From the NCBI GenBank assembly GCA_022841465.1, contig JALHRL010000014.1, forward strand, positions 22,932-86,931: DNA of 64,000 bases, read 5' to 3'. Shown here one piece after another: positions 23,632 to 33,081 of this stretch. The DNA comes from Bacteroidia bacterium. GTDB lineage: Bacteria > Bacteroidota > Bacteroidia > B-17B0 > Aurantibacillaceae. The notes beneath the pieces are model-generated. The model was not told the origin of the DNA and did not search any database. It saw only the letters and a program-made list of their open reading frames with translations. The stretch's first letter is position 1. Each line of letters starts with the position of its first letter. Made by a program: the position numbers and the translations under genes.

Positions 23632-26600
23632 TCAATTTAATTTTTCTATTGAAATAAATGTAGAAATTCTTTCATCCACCTCTATTTCATTTGCATTTTT
23701 ACTGTTTAGTGTTTCTACCAATTGAAGGTCGCCAGTAAGGGTTTCAGAACAAATATAACTTAAATTATTCTTAATTGCCGAATCTAAATTACTATTTTGC
23801 TGTATTCTCACCAATATTTTATCGGTTACATCAAGTCCTTTGTCTTTTCTTATATTTTGAATACGGTTAACTAATTCACGCGCAATGCCCTCTTGCTTTA
23901 GTCCTTCAGAAAGGGTTATGTCTAAAGCTACTGTTAAAGCGCCGTTATTGGCTACCTTCCAGCCCGGTATATCAACAGGTATAATTTCAACATCTTCTGT
24001 TTCTAAAACGATTTCAGTATCCTTTAATTGAATATTAAATTTTCCATCTTTCTCAATTCCTTTAATTATTTTATTGCCATTTTCTTGAGCAAAACTTTGC
24101 ACAGCTTTCATTTGTGTACCACACTTTTTACCCAATGTTTTAAAATTTAGCTTCAAGTTTTTTACAATTTGTGTTTTGCTTTCATCCACAAATTCTATTT
24201 CTTTTACATTTACCTCAGCAAGAATTAAATCTTTTACTGCTTCAATTTTACTCTGAATATTTTTATCTAAAACAGGTATTTGAATTTTTTGTAATGGCTG
24301 GCGAACCCTTAAATTCTCCTTTTTACGTATAGAAAGAATCATGGATGAAATTTTTTGTGCCAAATCCATTCTTTGCTCTAACTCCGCATCTATAATTGAT
24401 TTGTTTGATTGAACAAATAAGGTGAGATGAATAGATTCTTGTGATAAACTATTGATGCTTAAACTTTCATTATCTTTTAATGGCGCTCTTAAATTTTGAT
24501 ACATCCACTCACCAAAAAATGGTGCAATAGGGCTCATTAACTGCGATACAACAAGCAAACATTCGTGCAATGTTTCGTAAGCTGCTTTTTTATCTTCGCT
24601 CATACTCCCTTTCCAAAAACGGCGGCGACCCAAGCGTACATACCAATTACTTAAATGTTCATCTACAAATTCCTCTATGCTTCGCGCTGCACGGTGCGGT
24701 TCAAAGGTTTCAAAATGTTCGGTTACCTCAGCAATTAAACTGTGTAATTTCGATAAAATCCATCTATCTAATTCGGTACGTTTATTTAACGGTACCTGAT
24801 TTTTTTCATCAACAACAAATTTATCTACATTGGCGTACAATGCATAAAAACCGTAAGTGTTGTACAAAGTACCAAATAGTTTTCGTTGTACTTCGCTAAT
24901 ACCATCGGTGTCAAATTTTAAATTATCCCAAGGTGCCGCGTTTGCAATCATATACCAACGTGTTGCATCTGCTCCAAATTTTTCTATGGTTTCAAACGGA
25001 TCAATGGCATTACCTAAGCGCTTGCTCATTTTATTTCCATTTTTATCTAACACCAAGCCGTTAGATACAACGTTTTTATAAGCAATAGAATCAAAATTCA
25101 TAGCTGCAATTGCATGCAAGGTAAAAAACCATCCGCGCGTTTGATCAACTCCTTCGGCAATAAAATCGGCAGGGAAATATTTTCTTTCATCAATTAACTC
25201 TTTGTTCTCAAAAGGGTAATGCACCTGAGCGTAAGGCATAGCGCCGCTATCAAACCATACATCAATTAAATCGGGCTCACGGAATAATTTTTTTCCATTT
25301 TTTTCTAAAACAATTGTATCGGCATAAGGCTTATGAAGATCAAAGGTTTCATAATTCTTATTACTCATATCGCTTGGATTAAATTGAGCCAAAGGATTTT
25401 CATTCATAACACCTTTTGCACAAGCATTTTCAATTTCCTTTTTTAACTCTTCGGCAGAGCCTATGCAAATTTGCTCTAATTTGTCTTCGCTGGTCCAGAT
25501 TGGTATTGGAATTCCCCAAAAACGCGAGCGTGATAAATTCCAGTCATTTAAATTTTCTAACCAATTTCCAAAGCGCCCTGTACCTGTAGCTTCCGGCTTC
25601 CAATTAATGGTTTTGTTTAATTCAATCATACGGTCTTTAACCGCGGTTGATTTTATAAACCAAGAATCTAAGGGGTAATACAACACTGGCTTATCGGTTC
25701 GCCAGCAATGCGGGTAGCTGTGCTCGTAAGTTTCTTTTTTAAATAATTTACCTTCTTCCTGTAATTTTAAAACAATGCGTTCATCAACGCTTAGGTAAAC
25801 TTTTAAATCTTTTATTTTTCCGTTGGCTTCTAAAATTTTCTTCTGCTTTTCAAATTCAATTTTCTTTTCTTCATCTGTTAAGTATGCTTCTTTTACATAT
25901 TCCTCACCGTATAAGAAAACACCATCTTGCACTTCCGGTAAAAATTTACCGCGTTTATCAACCAGGGTTAAAGAACCAATATTGTTTTGTTTAGCAACTC
26001 TAAAGTCGTCGGCACCAAAACTAGGGGCAATGTGTACTATACCGGTACCATCGGTTGTAGTAACAAAATCGCCAACAATTACTTTAAATGCATCGCCTTC
26101 CGGTTGTACAAATGGTAATAGCTGTTCATATGAAATTCCGGCAAGTTCGGAACCTTTGAAGGTGGCAACTGGTATACCCAAATTTTGCTTTTCCTTAATT
26201 TGTTTTATTAAACCAGAGTCTTTGAGAAATTGCAATTTTTCAATGTGATTTTTAATTTCAGCAAATTTCTTAAGGTCGGCTGTATATTCGTCACCAACAA
26301 TTACAAAATTAGAAGTAAAGTATTTTGAAAACAGGTCTTGTGCTAAAACAACTAACTGAATTTCTTGTGAAAATGGATTAATTGTGGCTACTAAATTATA
26401 AAATATTTCAGCTCCGACTGCTAATGCAGTATTTGATGGAAGCGTCCAAGGCGTAGTAGTCCATGCAAGAAAGAAAATGCTCGTATTAGGAAAAATGTTT
26501 CTATTCGAATTTAGGTTTGAAAAAATTGAATTTAACTTTTCATTTTCAATAGCCTTAAACAACACAGTAGCCGTTCTATCCTTCACATTTCTATAACAAC

Positions 26601-27210
26601 CCGGTTGATTTAATTCGTGAGAGCTTAAGCCAGTACCCGCTGCAGGAGAATAGGGTTGGATGGTATAACCTTTGTATAATAAATTTTTCTTGTAAATATT
26701 TTGCAGTAACCACCAAACACTTTCTATGTATTTATTATCATACGTAATGTAAGGGTCTTTCATATCTACCCAGTAACCCATCATGCGGGTAACATCTTCC
26801 CACTTATCGGTATACTTCATTACTTCTTTTCTACAAGCTTTGTTGTAATCTTCTACCGAAATATATTTTGCTGAGTTTTTATTTCCAATGTCTTCTTTGG
26901 TAATACCCAGTGTTTTTTCTACGCCTAATTCAATTGGTAAACCATGTGTATCCCAGCCTGCCTTACGTTTTACCTGATAACCTTGCAATGTTTTAAATCG
27001 ACAAAAAATATCTTTTATGCTTCGGGCCATTACGTGGTGAATACCGGGCATACCATTAGCGCTTGGCGGTCCTTCGTAAAAAACCCAAGGCGTTTTTCCT
27101 TCGCGAGTGGAAACAGATTTTTGAAAAATGCTGTTTTGCTCCCAAAACTTTAAAACGTCTTTACTAATTTGAGCTAATTGCAGTTGCTTATATTCAGGGT
27201 ACTTGTTCAT
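23632..27210 (-). CDS. ileS: Isoleucyl-tRNA synthetase (type 2, GxHH signature)
   Basis: 1192 residues, class I synthetase charging tRNA-Ile. Domains in order: Rossmann core with PSANGMPGIHHVMARS (the HxGH position reads GIHH, residues 56-59), an editing (CP1) domain, KMSKRLGNAIDP (KMSKS loop), anticodon-binding helices, and a long C-terminal region without the zinc cysteines of type 1 enzymes. These features indicate the type-2 (eukaryote-like) enzyme. The swap of His and Gly in the first signature is the variant reported in mupirocin hyper-resistant IleRS2. It is the first gene of the ileS-dksA-like run. Confidence 0.95.
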   Translation of the reverse strand: MNKYPEYKQLQLAQISKDVLKFWEQNSIFQKSVSTREGKTPWVFYEGPPSANGMPGIHHVMARSIKDIFCRFKTLQGYQVKRKAGWDTHGLPIELGVEKTLGITKEDIGNKNSAKYISVEDYNKACRKEVMKYTDKWEDVTRMMGYWVDMKDPYITYDNKYIESVWWLLQNIYKKNLLYKGYTIQPYSPAAGTGLSSHELNQPGCYRNVKDRTATVLFKAIENEKLNSIFSNLNSNRNIFPNTSIFFLAWTTTPWTLPSNTALAVGAEIFYNLVATINPFSQEIQLVVLAQDLFSKYFTSNFVIVGDEYTADLKKFAEIKNHIEKLQFLKDSGLIKQIKEKQNLGIPVATFKGSELAGISYEQLLPFVQPEGDAFKVIVGDFVTTTDGTGIVHIAPSFGADDFRVAKQNNIGSLTLVDKRGKFLPEVQDGVFLYGEEYVKEAYLTDEEKKIEFEKQKKILEANGKIKDLKVYLSVDERIVLKLQEEGKLFKKETYEHSYPHCWRTDKPVLYYPLDSWFIKSTAVKDRMIELNKTINWKPEATGTGRFGNWLENLNDWNLSRSRFWGIPIPIWTSEDKLEQICIGSAEELKKEIENACAKGVMNENPLAQFNPSDMSNKNYETFDLHKPYADTIVLEKNGKKLFREPDLIDVWFDSGAMPYAQVHYPFENKELIDERKYFPADFIAEGVDQTRGWFFTLHAIAAMNFDSIAYKNVVSNGLVLDKNGNKMSKRLGNAIDPFETIEKFGADATRWYMIANAAPWDNLKFDTDGISEVQRKLFGTLYNTYGFYALYANVDKFVVDEKNQVPLNKRTELDRWILSKLHSLIAEVTEHFETFEPHRAARSIEEFVDEHLSNWYVRLGRRRFWKGSMSEDKKAAYETLHECLLVVSQLMSPIAPFFGEWMYQNLRAPLKDNESLSINSLSQESIHLTLFVQSNKSIIDAELEQRMDLAQKISSMILSIRKKENLRVRQPLQKIQIPVLDKNIQSKIEAVKDLILAEVNVKEIEFVDESKTQIVKNLKLNFKTLGKKCGTQMKAVQSFAQENGNKIIKGIEKDGKFNIQLKDTEIVLETEDVEIIPVDIPGWKVANNGALTVALDITLSEGLKQEGIARELVNRIQNIRKDKGLDVTDKILVRIQQNSNLDSAIKNNLSYICSETLTGDLQLVETLNSKNANEIEVDERISTFISIEKLN

Positions 27211-27341
27211 TTACGGTTTTAAAAAAGAGTCCCGAATTTAGGGATTTCTTGTGAATTATTAGCACTCATTTAAGCTAAAAATTGACCAAAATCAGGGATT
27301 AGTAAGGCTATTAATGGTAATTTTACTCATTCTTTACAATT

Positions 27342-27719
27342 ATGGCCCTTAAACACGTTTTGTATTCGGTAATTAACAACAAATGCCCCCAATGTAATAA
27401 GGGCAATGTGTTTAAAATAAAAAACCCTTATAGCTTTGGAAATATGTTTAACATGCATAAAAGCTGTAGCAATTGCCATTTACAATACGAGAAAGAGCCC
27501 GGATTTTTTTATGGTGCCATGTATGCCAGTTACGGCCTTTCTGTTGGATGGTTTATTTTGTGGTATGTGTTTCAAAACTTGTTTTTAAATTTAGATACTT
27601 TACAATTTACCATTGGTGTGGTGGTAAGTATTATTGCTTTAAGCCCTTTAAGTTTACGTTGGTCGCGTTTACTGTGGTTAAACATTTTTTATAAATACAA
27701 AGCCGAAAAACCACAATAG
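27342..27719 (+). CDS. DUF983 family zinc-ribbon membrane protein
   Basis: 125 residues. The N-terminal part carries two CxxC pairs, CPQC at about 15-18 and CSNC at about 42-45, which form a zinc ribbon. Two or three membrane helices follow (about 60-115). This matches DUF983, a widespread but uncharacterised family. It stands alone between ileS and dus. An ATG at 27342 is used. Confidence 0.85.
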   Translation: MALKHVLYSVINNKCPQCNKGNVFKIKNPYSFGNMFNMHKSCSNCHLQYEKEPGFFYGAMYASYGLSVGWFILWYVFQNLFLNLDTLQFTIGVVVSIIALSPLSLRWSRLLWLNIFYKYKAEKPQ

Positions 27720-27769
27720 CCTTACCTTTAGCCCTACTCAAGATTTCATTTCCTTTGCAATAAATTAGC

Positions 27770-27777
27770 TAACTTTG
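27770..27777 (+). promoter_or_regulatory. Candidate -7 element (TAACTTTG) just before dus
   Basis: A perfect TAnnTTTG match lies 4 bp before the dus start codon. If used, the transcript would be leaderless or nearly so. A TTTG occurs 12 bp upstream, shorter than the usual spacing, so confidence is limited. Confidence 0.35.
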
Positions 27778-27781
27778 CTTA

Positions 27782-28771
27782 ATGGTTAAAATTGGCCCTA
27801 TAGAATTGCCTGAATTCCCTTTGTTGTTAGCGCCTATGGAAGATGTAAGCGACCCTCCCTTTAGATATGTGTGTAAACAATATGGTGCCGATTTAATGTA
27901 TACTGAGTTTATTAGCAGTGAGGGATTAATTAGAGATGCCATAAAGAGTCGTAAGAAATTGGATATTTTTGAATACGAACGCCCAATAGGAATTCAAATA
28001 TTTGGAGGCGATGAGGAAGCAATGGCTTTATCTGCTAAAATAGTTGACGCCACTAACCCCGATTTGGTGGATATAAATTTTGGGTGCCCGGTAAAAAAGG
28101 TGGTTTGCAAAGGTGCCGGAGCAGGCGTTTTAAAAGATATTGATTTAATGGTTAGGCTAACCAAAGCAGTAGTAAGAAGCACTAATTTGCCTGTAACAGT
28201 AAAAACACGCTTAGGATGGGATGAAAGTAGTATAAATATTTTTGAAGTTGCCGAAAGGCTTCAGGATGTTGGTGTGCAAGCTTTAACAATACATGGCAGA
28301 ACAAGAGCACAAATGTATAAAGGCGAAGCCAATTGGAAACACATTGCTGAAGTAAAAAACAATCAAAGAATTAAAATTCCAATTTTTGGAAATGGAGATA
28401 TAACCGGTCCCGAAAAGGCATTAGAGTACAAAAACAAATTTGGGGTTGATGGAATTATGATAGGCAGAGCAGCCATTGGATACCCTTGGATTTTTAACGA
28501 GATAAAACATTTTTTTAAAACTGGGCAGCATTTACCAAAGCCAGAATTAGCAAACAGAGTAGAAGTTTGTAAAACACACTTGCAAAAATCGGTTGAGTGG
28601 AAAGGCGAAAAATTAGGGGTGTTGGAAATGCGAAACCATTATGCCAATTATTTTAGAGGCATTCCTAATTTTAAAGAAACCCGAACAAAGTTGGTAACCT
28701 TAAATTCATTTAATGAATTAAATGAAGTGCTGGATAGCATTTCCGAGAACCCGGTTTTTACAGCAATTTAA
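27782..28771 (+). CDS. dusB: tRNA-dihydrouridine synthase
   Basis: 329 residues, FMN-dependent reductase making dihydrouridine in tRNA D loops. Seen: LLAPMEDVSDPPFR near the start, DINFGCPVKKVVCKGAGAG with the catalytic cysteine in the CKGAG segment, VTVKTRLGWD, LTIHGRTRAQMY and FGNGDI/GIMIGRAAIGYPWIF for FMN binding. The length and motifs suit the DusB branch; the exact subfamily is inferred. A leaderless promoter candidate precedes it and a terminator follows. Confidence 0.92.
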   Translation: MVKIGPIELPEFPLLLAPMEDVSDPPFRYVCKQYGADLMYTEFISSEGLIRDAIKSRKKLDIFEYERPIGIQIFGGDEEAMALSAKIVDATNPDLVDINFGCPVKKVVCKGAGAGVLKDIDLMVRLTKAVVRSTNLPVTVKTRLGWDESSINIFEVAERLQDVGVQALTIHGRTRAQMYKGEANWKHIAEVKNNQRIKIPIFGNGDITGPEKALEYKNKFGVDGIMIGRAAIGYPWIFNEIKHFFKTGQHLPKPELANRVEVCKTHLQKSVEWKGEKLGVLEMRNHYANYFRGIPNFKETRTKLVTLNSFNELNEVLDSISENPVFTAI

Positions 28772-28773
28772 AG

Positions 28774-28809
28774 AATAAAAAAAGGGGGGCCGAAGCCTCC
28801 CTTTTTATT
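28774..28809. terminator. Rho-independent terminator after dus
   Basis: A GC-rich hairpin, AAAGGGGGGC/GCCTCCCTTT with loop CGAA, has A-rich and T-rich flanks and lies between the convergent dus and T9SS cargo genes. It can serve both. Confidence 0.8.
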
Positions 28810-28829
28810 AAATTAGATAAAGTATTTTA

Positions 28830-30503
28830 TTACTCAACGATGATTTTTTGAGTAGATTTTTTTCCGTTATTTTCAATCGTTACAAAGTAAACACCAGCAG
28901 CTTGATTAGCTAAGTTAATGCTTACATTATCTTGATTTTTTATGTTTTCAGTTGCAACAGTTGCGCCTAAAATATTACGTACAGTATATTTAAAGTTGCT
29001 TGTTCCATCAGCTAATTTAATATTTAAAGTTCCGCTTGTTGGATTTGGATAAACAGCAAATTTAACATCAGCAGTTACATCATTAATTCCTGTACAAGTA
29101 GCAACTTCAATAACTTGATCAAAAGTTGAAGTAGCCGTACCATTGTTAGCAGTTAAGGTAATGGTGTATTGGCCTGCGTTTGTAAAAGTAATTGTTGGAG
29201 TAGTTGCTGTTGAACTAGAGAAGGCTGCTGTTGGAGGGAAAGATGTCCAAGTATAAGTATTAGCAGGATTACCTGTTGAATAATTATTTACAGTAACAGT
29301 TGCAGGAGCACAATCAAAACCACCCATCGTAAATGCAGCATATGCATCATTGTTTTGAGAGGCACCTGAATATTTGTAAATACCACCTAACGATGAGTTA
29401 GCTTGGTCGCTAAATGAACCAGCCCATCCAACTTCAGGACTAACAAAGTCAACAGTTAAATATTGAATGTTTGTACTACCCCAGTTATTCCAGGTAACAC
29501 CGTTGTCGTTTGAATAAGAAATTAATTGATTACCGGTACCGGCACCTGCAGAAGCAAATAAATTTGTGCCCGGTATACGGCAAATATCGTTTCTACCAGC
29601 GTTAGGATCTACAGTAACTATTTGAGTCCATGTTGCACCACCATCAGTAGTGTTATACATTTCAAAAGTAGCAGGGTTTGTGCTTGAATTAAAAACATAA
29701 GCAACGCCATTGTTTGCATCTCTAAAAGAAATATCATTTACGCTTAAACTTGCAGTTGGAGTACCCGGTAAGGTTGCAACGCTCCAGTTTAAACCTGCAT
29801 CTGTAGAACGATAAATACGCCCTTTGTTTGTTCCCATCCAATAGAAACTAGGCGCTAATTTTTCATATACGTTAACTAAACCATATTCTCCTGAAACTAG
29901 GTTAGGCATATTTGCACCCGGAACCATTGTCCAAGTATTTCCACCGTCTGTTGTTCTCCAAATTTCTAAATCAACATTTCCTGACGAAGGGTTACCATCA
30001 CCTTGTGTAATACCCACTTGTGGAGTAACAAAAGCTACTAAATTTAAGAATGAAGTAGTATTGGTATACATAGTTGTAGCACCAACTCTTGTCCAGTTTG
30101 TACCACCATCTATTGTTTTAAATAAACCGCCTTTTGAACCACCAGCTGCTTTGGTGTAAGCACTTGTCCAACATCTGTTGGCATCAATTGCATCCATATT
30201 TGCAAATACAAAAGTAGTAGTATCACCAATTGCTGGAGTAACAGTACTTGAAACTACAGGGCTAGCGAAAAAGTTCGCTCCACCATCAACCGATCTTGCA
30301 ACCCAATTATAATTTCTACTAGGTGCCATTCCATCATATCCAAATGCCCAAACAACATTTTGGTCAACTGCATCTAAAAATTTGATACCGGCTGAAACAA
30401 TAGGGAAATTAGAATTTTGCAAATTGTTCCAAGAAGGACTTGGTTGCGCAACGCTCGTCATTATTGCCGCTACGCCAAAAATTGAAAGTAAAGTTTTTTT
30501 CAT
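28830..30503 (-). CDS. T9SS-secreted beta-propeller protein with PKD-like domain
   Basis: 557 residues with a signal peptide. The main part repeats Asp-box-like blades (SVDGGANFF, TIDGGTNW, TTDGGNTWTMV, STDAGLNWSVA, TTDGGATWT), as in sialidase or YCF48/sortilin-type propellers. A PKD-like domain (about 395-465: ...TPTITFTNAGQYTITLTANN) follows. The C-terminal about 80 residues (VYPNPTSGTLNIKL to GKKSTQKIIVE) are a typical type A T9SS sorting tail. The protein is therefore expected on the cell surface or released. Substrate unknown. Confidence 0.85.
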   Translation of the reverse strand: MKKTLLSIFGVAAIMTSVAQPSPSWNNLQNSNFPIVSAGIKFLDAVDQNVVWAFGYDGMAPSRNYNWVARSVDGGANFFASPVVSSTVTPAIGDTTTFVFANMDAIDANRCWTSAYTKAAGGSKGGLFKTIDGGTNWTRVGATTMYTNTTSFLNLVAFVTPQVGITQGDGNPSSGNVDLEIWRTTDGGNTWTMVPGANMPNLVSGEYGLVNVYEKLAPSFYWMGTNKGRIYRSTDAGLNWSVATLPGTPTASLSVNDISFRDANNGVAYVFNSSTNPATFEMYNTTDGGATWTQIVTVDPNAGRNDICRIPGTNLFASAGAGTGNQLISYSNDNGVTWNNWGSTNIQYLTVDFVSPEVGWAGSFSDQANSSLGGIYKYSGASQNNDAYAAFTMGGFDCAPATVTVNNYSTGNPANTYTWTSFPPTAAFSSSTATTPTITFTNAGQYTITLTANNGTATSTFDQVIEVATCTGINDVTADVKFAVYPNPTSGTLNIKLADGTSNFKYTVRNILGATVATENIKNQDNVSINLANQAAGVYFVTIENNGKKSTQKIIVE

Positions 30504-30527
30504 CGTTTAAAATTTATAATTAGTAGA

Positions 30528-30560
30528 TAAAGATAGTAAATTTACACCCATTATAAACAA
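30528..30560 (-). promoter_or_regulatory. Candidate promoter of the T9SS propeller gene
   Basis: On the minus strand TTG (30560-30558) and TATCTTTA (30535-30528; one mismatch to TAnnTTTG) are separated by 22 bp. They sit upstream of the ATG at 30503. Confidence 0.35.
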
Positions 30561-30576
30561 TTTTTTAAGAAAATGG

Positions 30577-30604
30577 TTGGTTTAACAAATTAAAAGTAAT
30601 TTTG
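30577..30604 (+). promoter_or_regulatory. Candidate promoter of the ferredoxin reductase gene
   Basis: TTG at 30577-30579 and a perfect TAATTTTG (30597-30604) are separated by 17 bp, and lie 11 bp before the ATG at 30616. This fits the Bacteroidota promoter pattern with a very short leader. Confidence 0.5.
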
Positions 30605-30615
30605 CACTCTATTTT

Positions 30616-31629
30616 ATGAAAATTGAAACAGATATAGCCATTGTTGGTGCCGGGCCGGTTGCATTATTTGCCATTTTTGAAGCAGGTTTGTTAAAAATGC
30701 GCTGTCATTTAATTGATTATTTACCTCAACCGGGTGGGCAATTATCTGAAATTTATCCAAAAAAACCAATTTATGATATTCCGGGCTTTCCAACTATCGA
30801 TGCTCAAGAATTAGTGAATAATTTAATGAAACAGGCCGAACCCTTTAAACCGTCATTTACCTTAGGAGAACGTGTTGAAACATTAAATAAAATAGATGAA
30901 AGAAATTTTATTTTAAAAACAAATTTAGGTACCGAAGTTCATTCAAAAGTGGTTGTAATTGCAGGCGGATTAGGTTGCTTTGAACCAAGAAAACCCGAAG
31001 TAAGCGGATTAGAAAAATACGAAAACGGAAAAGGAATTAATTACATGATATTAGATCCTGAAAAATACCGAAATAAAAAAATGGTAATTGCAGGTGGTGG
31101 TGATAGTGCTTTAGACTGGACCATTTTTTTAAGTAATGTTTGCAGCGAATTAACTTTGGTACACCGCAGCGAAAGTTTTAGAGGAGCCCCTGACAGCGTA
31201 AATAAAGTAATGAAACTCGCAGAAGATGGAAAAATTAAGTTGCTTTTAAACAGTGCGCTTTCTGAATTACAGGGAAATGATTTACTTGAAGGAGTAGAAA
31301 TAAACAATATTAAAACCAACGAAAAAACTTCTATTAAAACAGATTATTTAATTCCTTTATTTGGCTTAAGCCCTAAACTTGGACCTATTGAAAATTGGGG
31401 ATTAAAAATTGATAAGAATGCCATTGAAGTGAATACAGATGATTACAGCACTAACATTGAAGGAGTTTACGCCATTGGAGACATTAATACTTATAAAAAT
31501 AAGTTGAAACTAATTTTATGTGGCTTTCATGAAGCGGCTTTAATGAGTCATAGCGCATACAAATACATGAACCCCGGGGTTAAGTACACCATGAAATATA
31601 CAACTGTAAACGGTGTAAATACTTTTTAA
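30616..31629 (+). CDS. Ferredoxin--NADP reductase, thioredoxin-reductase-like
   Basis: 337 residues with two nucleotide-binding folds: an FAD site at the start (DIAIVGAGPVALFAIFEAG), an NAD(P)-binding GGGDSALD near 159-166, and a late GDI in VYAIGDINTYKNK. The LIDYLPQPGGQL segment is typical of YumC-type ferredoxin reductases. It lacks the CxxC redox pair of true thioredoxin reductases. It lies 17 bp upstream of a 2Fe-2S ferredoxin gene, its likely partner. Role is probably electron transfer between NADPH and ferredoxin. Confidence 0.88.
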   Translation: MKIETDIAIVGAGPVALFAIFEAGLLKMRCHLIDYLPQPGGQLSEIYPKKPIYDIPGFPTIDAQELVNNLMKQAEPFKPSFTLGERVETLNKIDERNFILKTNLGTEVHSKVVVIAGGLGCFEPRKPEVSGLEKYENGKGINYMILDPEKYRNKKMVIAGGGDSALDWTIFLSNVCSELTLVHRSESFRGAPDSVNKVMKLAEDGKIKLLLNSALSELQGNDLLEGVEINNIKTNEKTSIKTDYLIPLFGLSPKLGPIENWGLKIDKNAIEVNTDDYSTNIEGVYAIGDINTYKNKLKLILCGFHEAALMSHSAYKYMNPGVKYTMKYTTVNGVNTF

Positions 31630-31646
31630 ATTCTCTTTTTTAATAA

Positions 31647-31973
31647 ATGACCGATATAAAAATAAATGTGCAAAACCCAGATGGAAGCATAATCACTTTG
31701 GAGGCTCCAACCGACATGGGTTTAAGTTTAATGGAGTTTTTAAAAGGAAACGAGTACGATATTTTAGCAACTTGTGGAGGCATGGCTTTGTGTGCCACTT
31801 GCCATGTTCAGGTAATTTCAGGGATTGAAAAATTAAAAGAAATTTCGGATGATGAGTTTGCAATGCTAGATACCTTGCCAAATATTACGGAAACTTCTCG
31901 TCTTTCTTGTCAGTTAAAATTAGCGAATGAATTAGATAATATTACAGTAAAAATTATGGGCGACGGCCTATAA
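31647..31973 (+). CDS. 2Fe-2S ferredoxin, adrenodoxin type
   Basis: 108 residues. Four cysteines, C43, C49, C52 and C88, form the C-x5-C-x2-C...C pattern of vertebrate-type ferredoxins (TCGGMALCATCHV and SRLSCQL). The protein is a small soluble electron carrier. It directly follows the ferredoxin reductase gene and is probably in the same operon. Its downstream acceptor is not in the window. Confidence 0.93.
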   Translation: MTDIKINVQNPDGSIITLEAPTDMGLSLMEFLKGNEYDILATCGGMALCATCHVQVISGIEKLKEISDDEFAMLDTLPNITETSRLSCQLKLANELDNITVKIMGDGL

Positions 31974-31975
31974 TT

Positions 31976-32569
31976 CTAGTTAAACATAAATCTGTTCTTC
32001 AATTCTTCCTCGGCATTTATTATGTGCATAATAAATTTTATCTGATTTAATAGTACGTTTTGCTTGTTTGTACTTGCAATTAATTCTAGTTTTTCTTGAG
32101 GCGAAAGTTGCAAAGAAGCGGCTACATTATACACACTTAATTTACTAACGGTATCGTAGTCTATTATTTTTTTTTGAATAGAACTGAAGTAATGAATAAC
32201 TGCATCTTGCAATCGTGCATCATTAATGAAGGTGTTCGTGTTTTCAAACTCAACCATAACTGCACCATATAATTTAGGGCTAAGCAATTCAGAAAACTCC
32301 ATTATTTTAAAAACGTTTACACATTCCACTAAAATATCTTTTCTTCCATCTGCGTATTCTTTAATTACATTTTTTATTTTTACTTCACAGCCAAACTCTC
32401 CTAACTTACCATTTTCAATGTACGGGATTGCAAAAGAAGCATTATTATCAATACAATCTTTTACTAATTCTTTATAACGTTCTTCAAAAATATGCAGCTT
32501 TGTTGCTTCGCCCGGAAGTAAAACATTTTTTAATGGAAATGCGGGTAATGTAAGTTGATTAGATGTCAT
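31976..32569 (-). CDS. LON substrate-binding domain protein
   Basis: 197 residues. The N-terminal half (about 5-115: LPAFPLKNVLLPGEATKLHIFEERYKELV) is the Lon N-terminal substrate-binding domain, and the C-terminal half is helical. There is no ATPase or Ser-Lys protease part, so this is a stand-alone form, as is common in Bacteroidota. It may bind partner proteins. Convergent with the ferredoxin gene. Confidence 0.82.
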   Translation of the reverse strand: MTSNQLTLPAFPLKNVLLPGEATKLHIFEERYKELVKDCIDNNASFAIPYIENGKLGEFGCEVKIKNVIKEYADGRKDILVECVNVFKIMEFSELLSPKLYGAVMVEFENTNTFINDARLQDAVIHYFSSIQKKIIDYDTVSKLSVYNVAASLQLSPQEKLELIASTNKQNVLLNQIKFIMHIINAEEELKNRFMFN

Positions 32570-32631
32570 TTTTTCTTGTTTTTCTTACTATACAATACGT
32601 TTAAAGTACCTTAAAAAGGGTTTTAAAAACG

Positions 32632-33081
32632 TTAAAAGTTGCCAAAGTTATTATTAAATGAGTCAATTATTTCCCAGGTATGGTCACTTAATAGTTTTAC
32701 TGAGCAAACAAATTCAATATTATCAGGTTTTGTACGTCCCCATTCTTCCGGCGCAATTAAATAAAGAGATACTTTTCCTTCTTTTTCATACATGTGGTAC
32801 GTGTGTCCTACAAAAGGTTCAAAGGGTAAGTCAGCTAAATAAATTTGTTCACTTACTTCTACTCTCTTTTTTAAATCATTGGCTTGTTTTGCCAGTAATT
32901 CTGCTTGTTTTTGAATTTGGGCTAATTGTTTGTTGGTTTGCTCTCGCATGGCAGATAAGGCACGCGATTTAAGTTTTCCCTGATCTTCCGGTTTTATTAC
33001 TGCACTTCCAATATGATGCGGATATTGAATTAAACCGGGATTATCTGCTACTTTATCTTTATCAATTGGATTCTCAATCAT
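32632..33081 (-). CDS. DUF2452 family protein
   Basis: 149 residues, soluble. The start (ENPIDKDKVADNPGLIQYPHHIGSA) and end (LYLIAPEEWG) match DUF2452, with a likely coiled coil in between (QTNKQLAQIQKQAELLAKQAN). No function is known. It overlaps the membrane protein gene by 8 bp and closes the run that begins with SprE and bactofilin. Confidence 0.75.
   Translation of the reverse strand: MIENPIDKDKVADNPGLIQYPHHIGSAVIKPEDQGKLKSRALSAMREQTNKQLAQIQKQAELLAKQANDLKKRVEVSEQIYLADLPFEPFVGHTYHMYEKEGKVSLYLIAPEEWGRTKPDNIEFVCSVKLLSDHTWEIIDSFNNNFGNF

Noticed and set aside
27211..27341. Hairpin TCCC/GGGA upstream of ileS as a T-box or attenuator
   Set aside because: The stem is only four GC-rich bases with an AT loop, no T-box consensus is visible, and Bacteroidota rarely use T-boxes.
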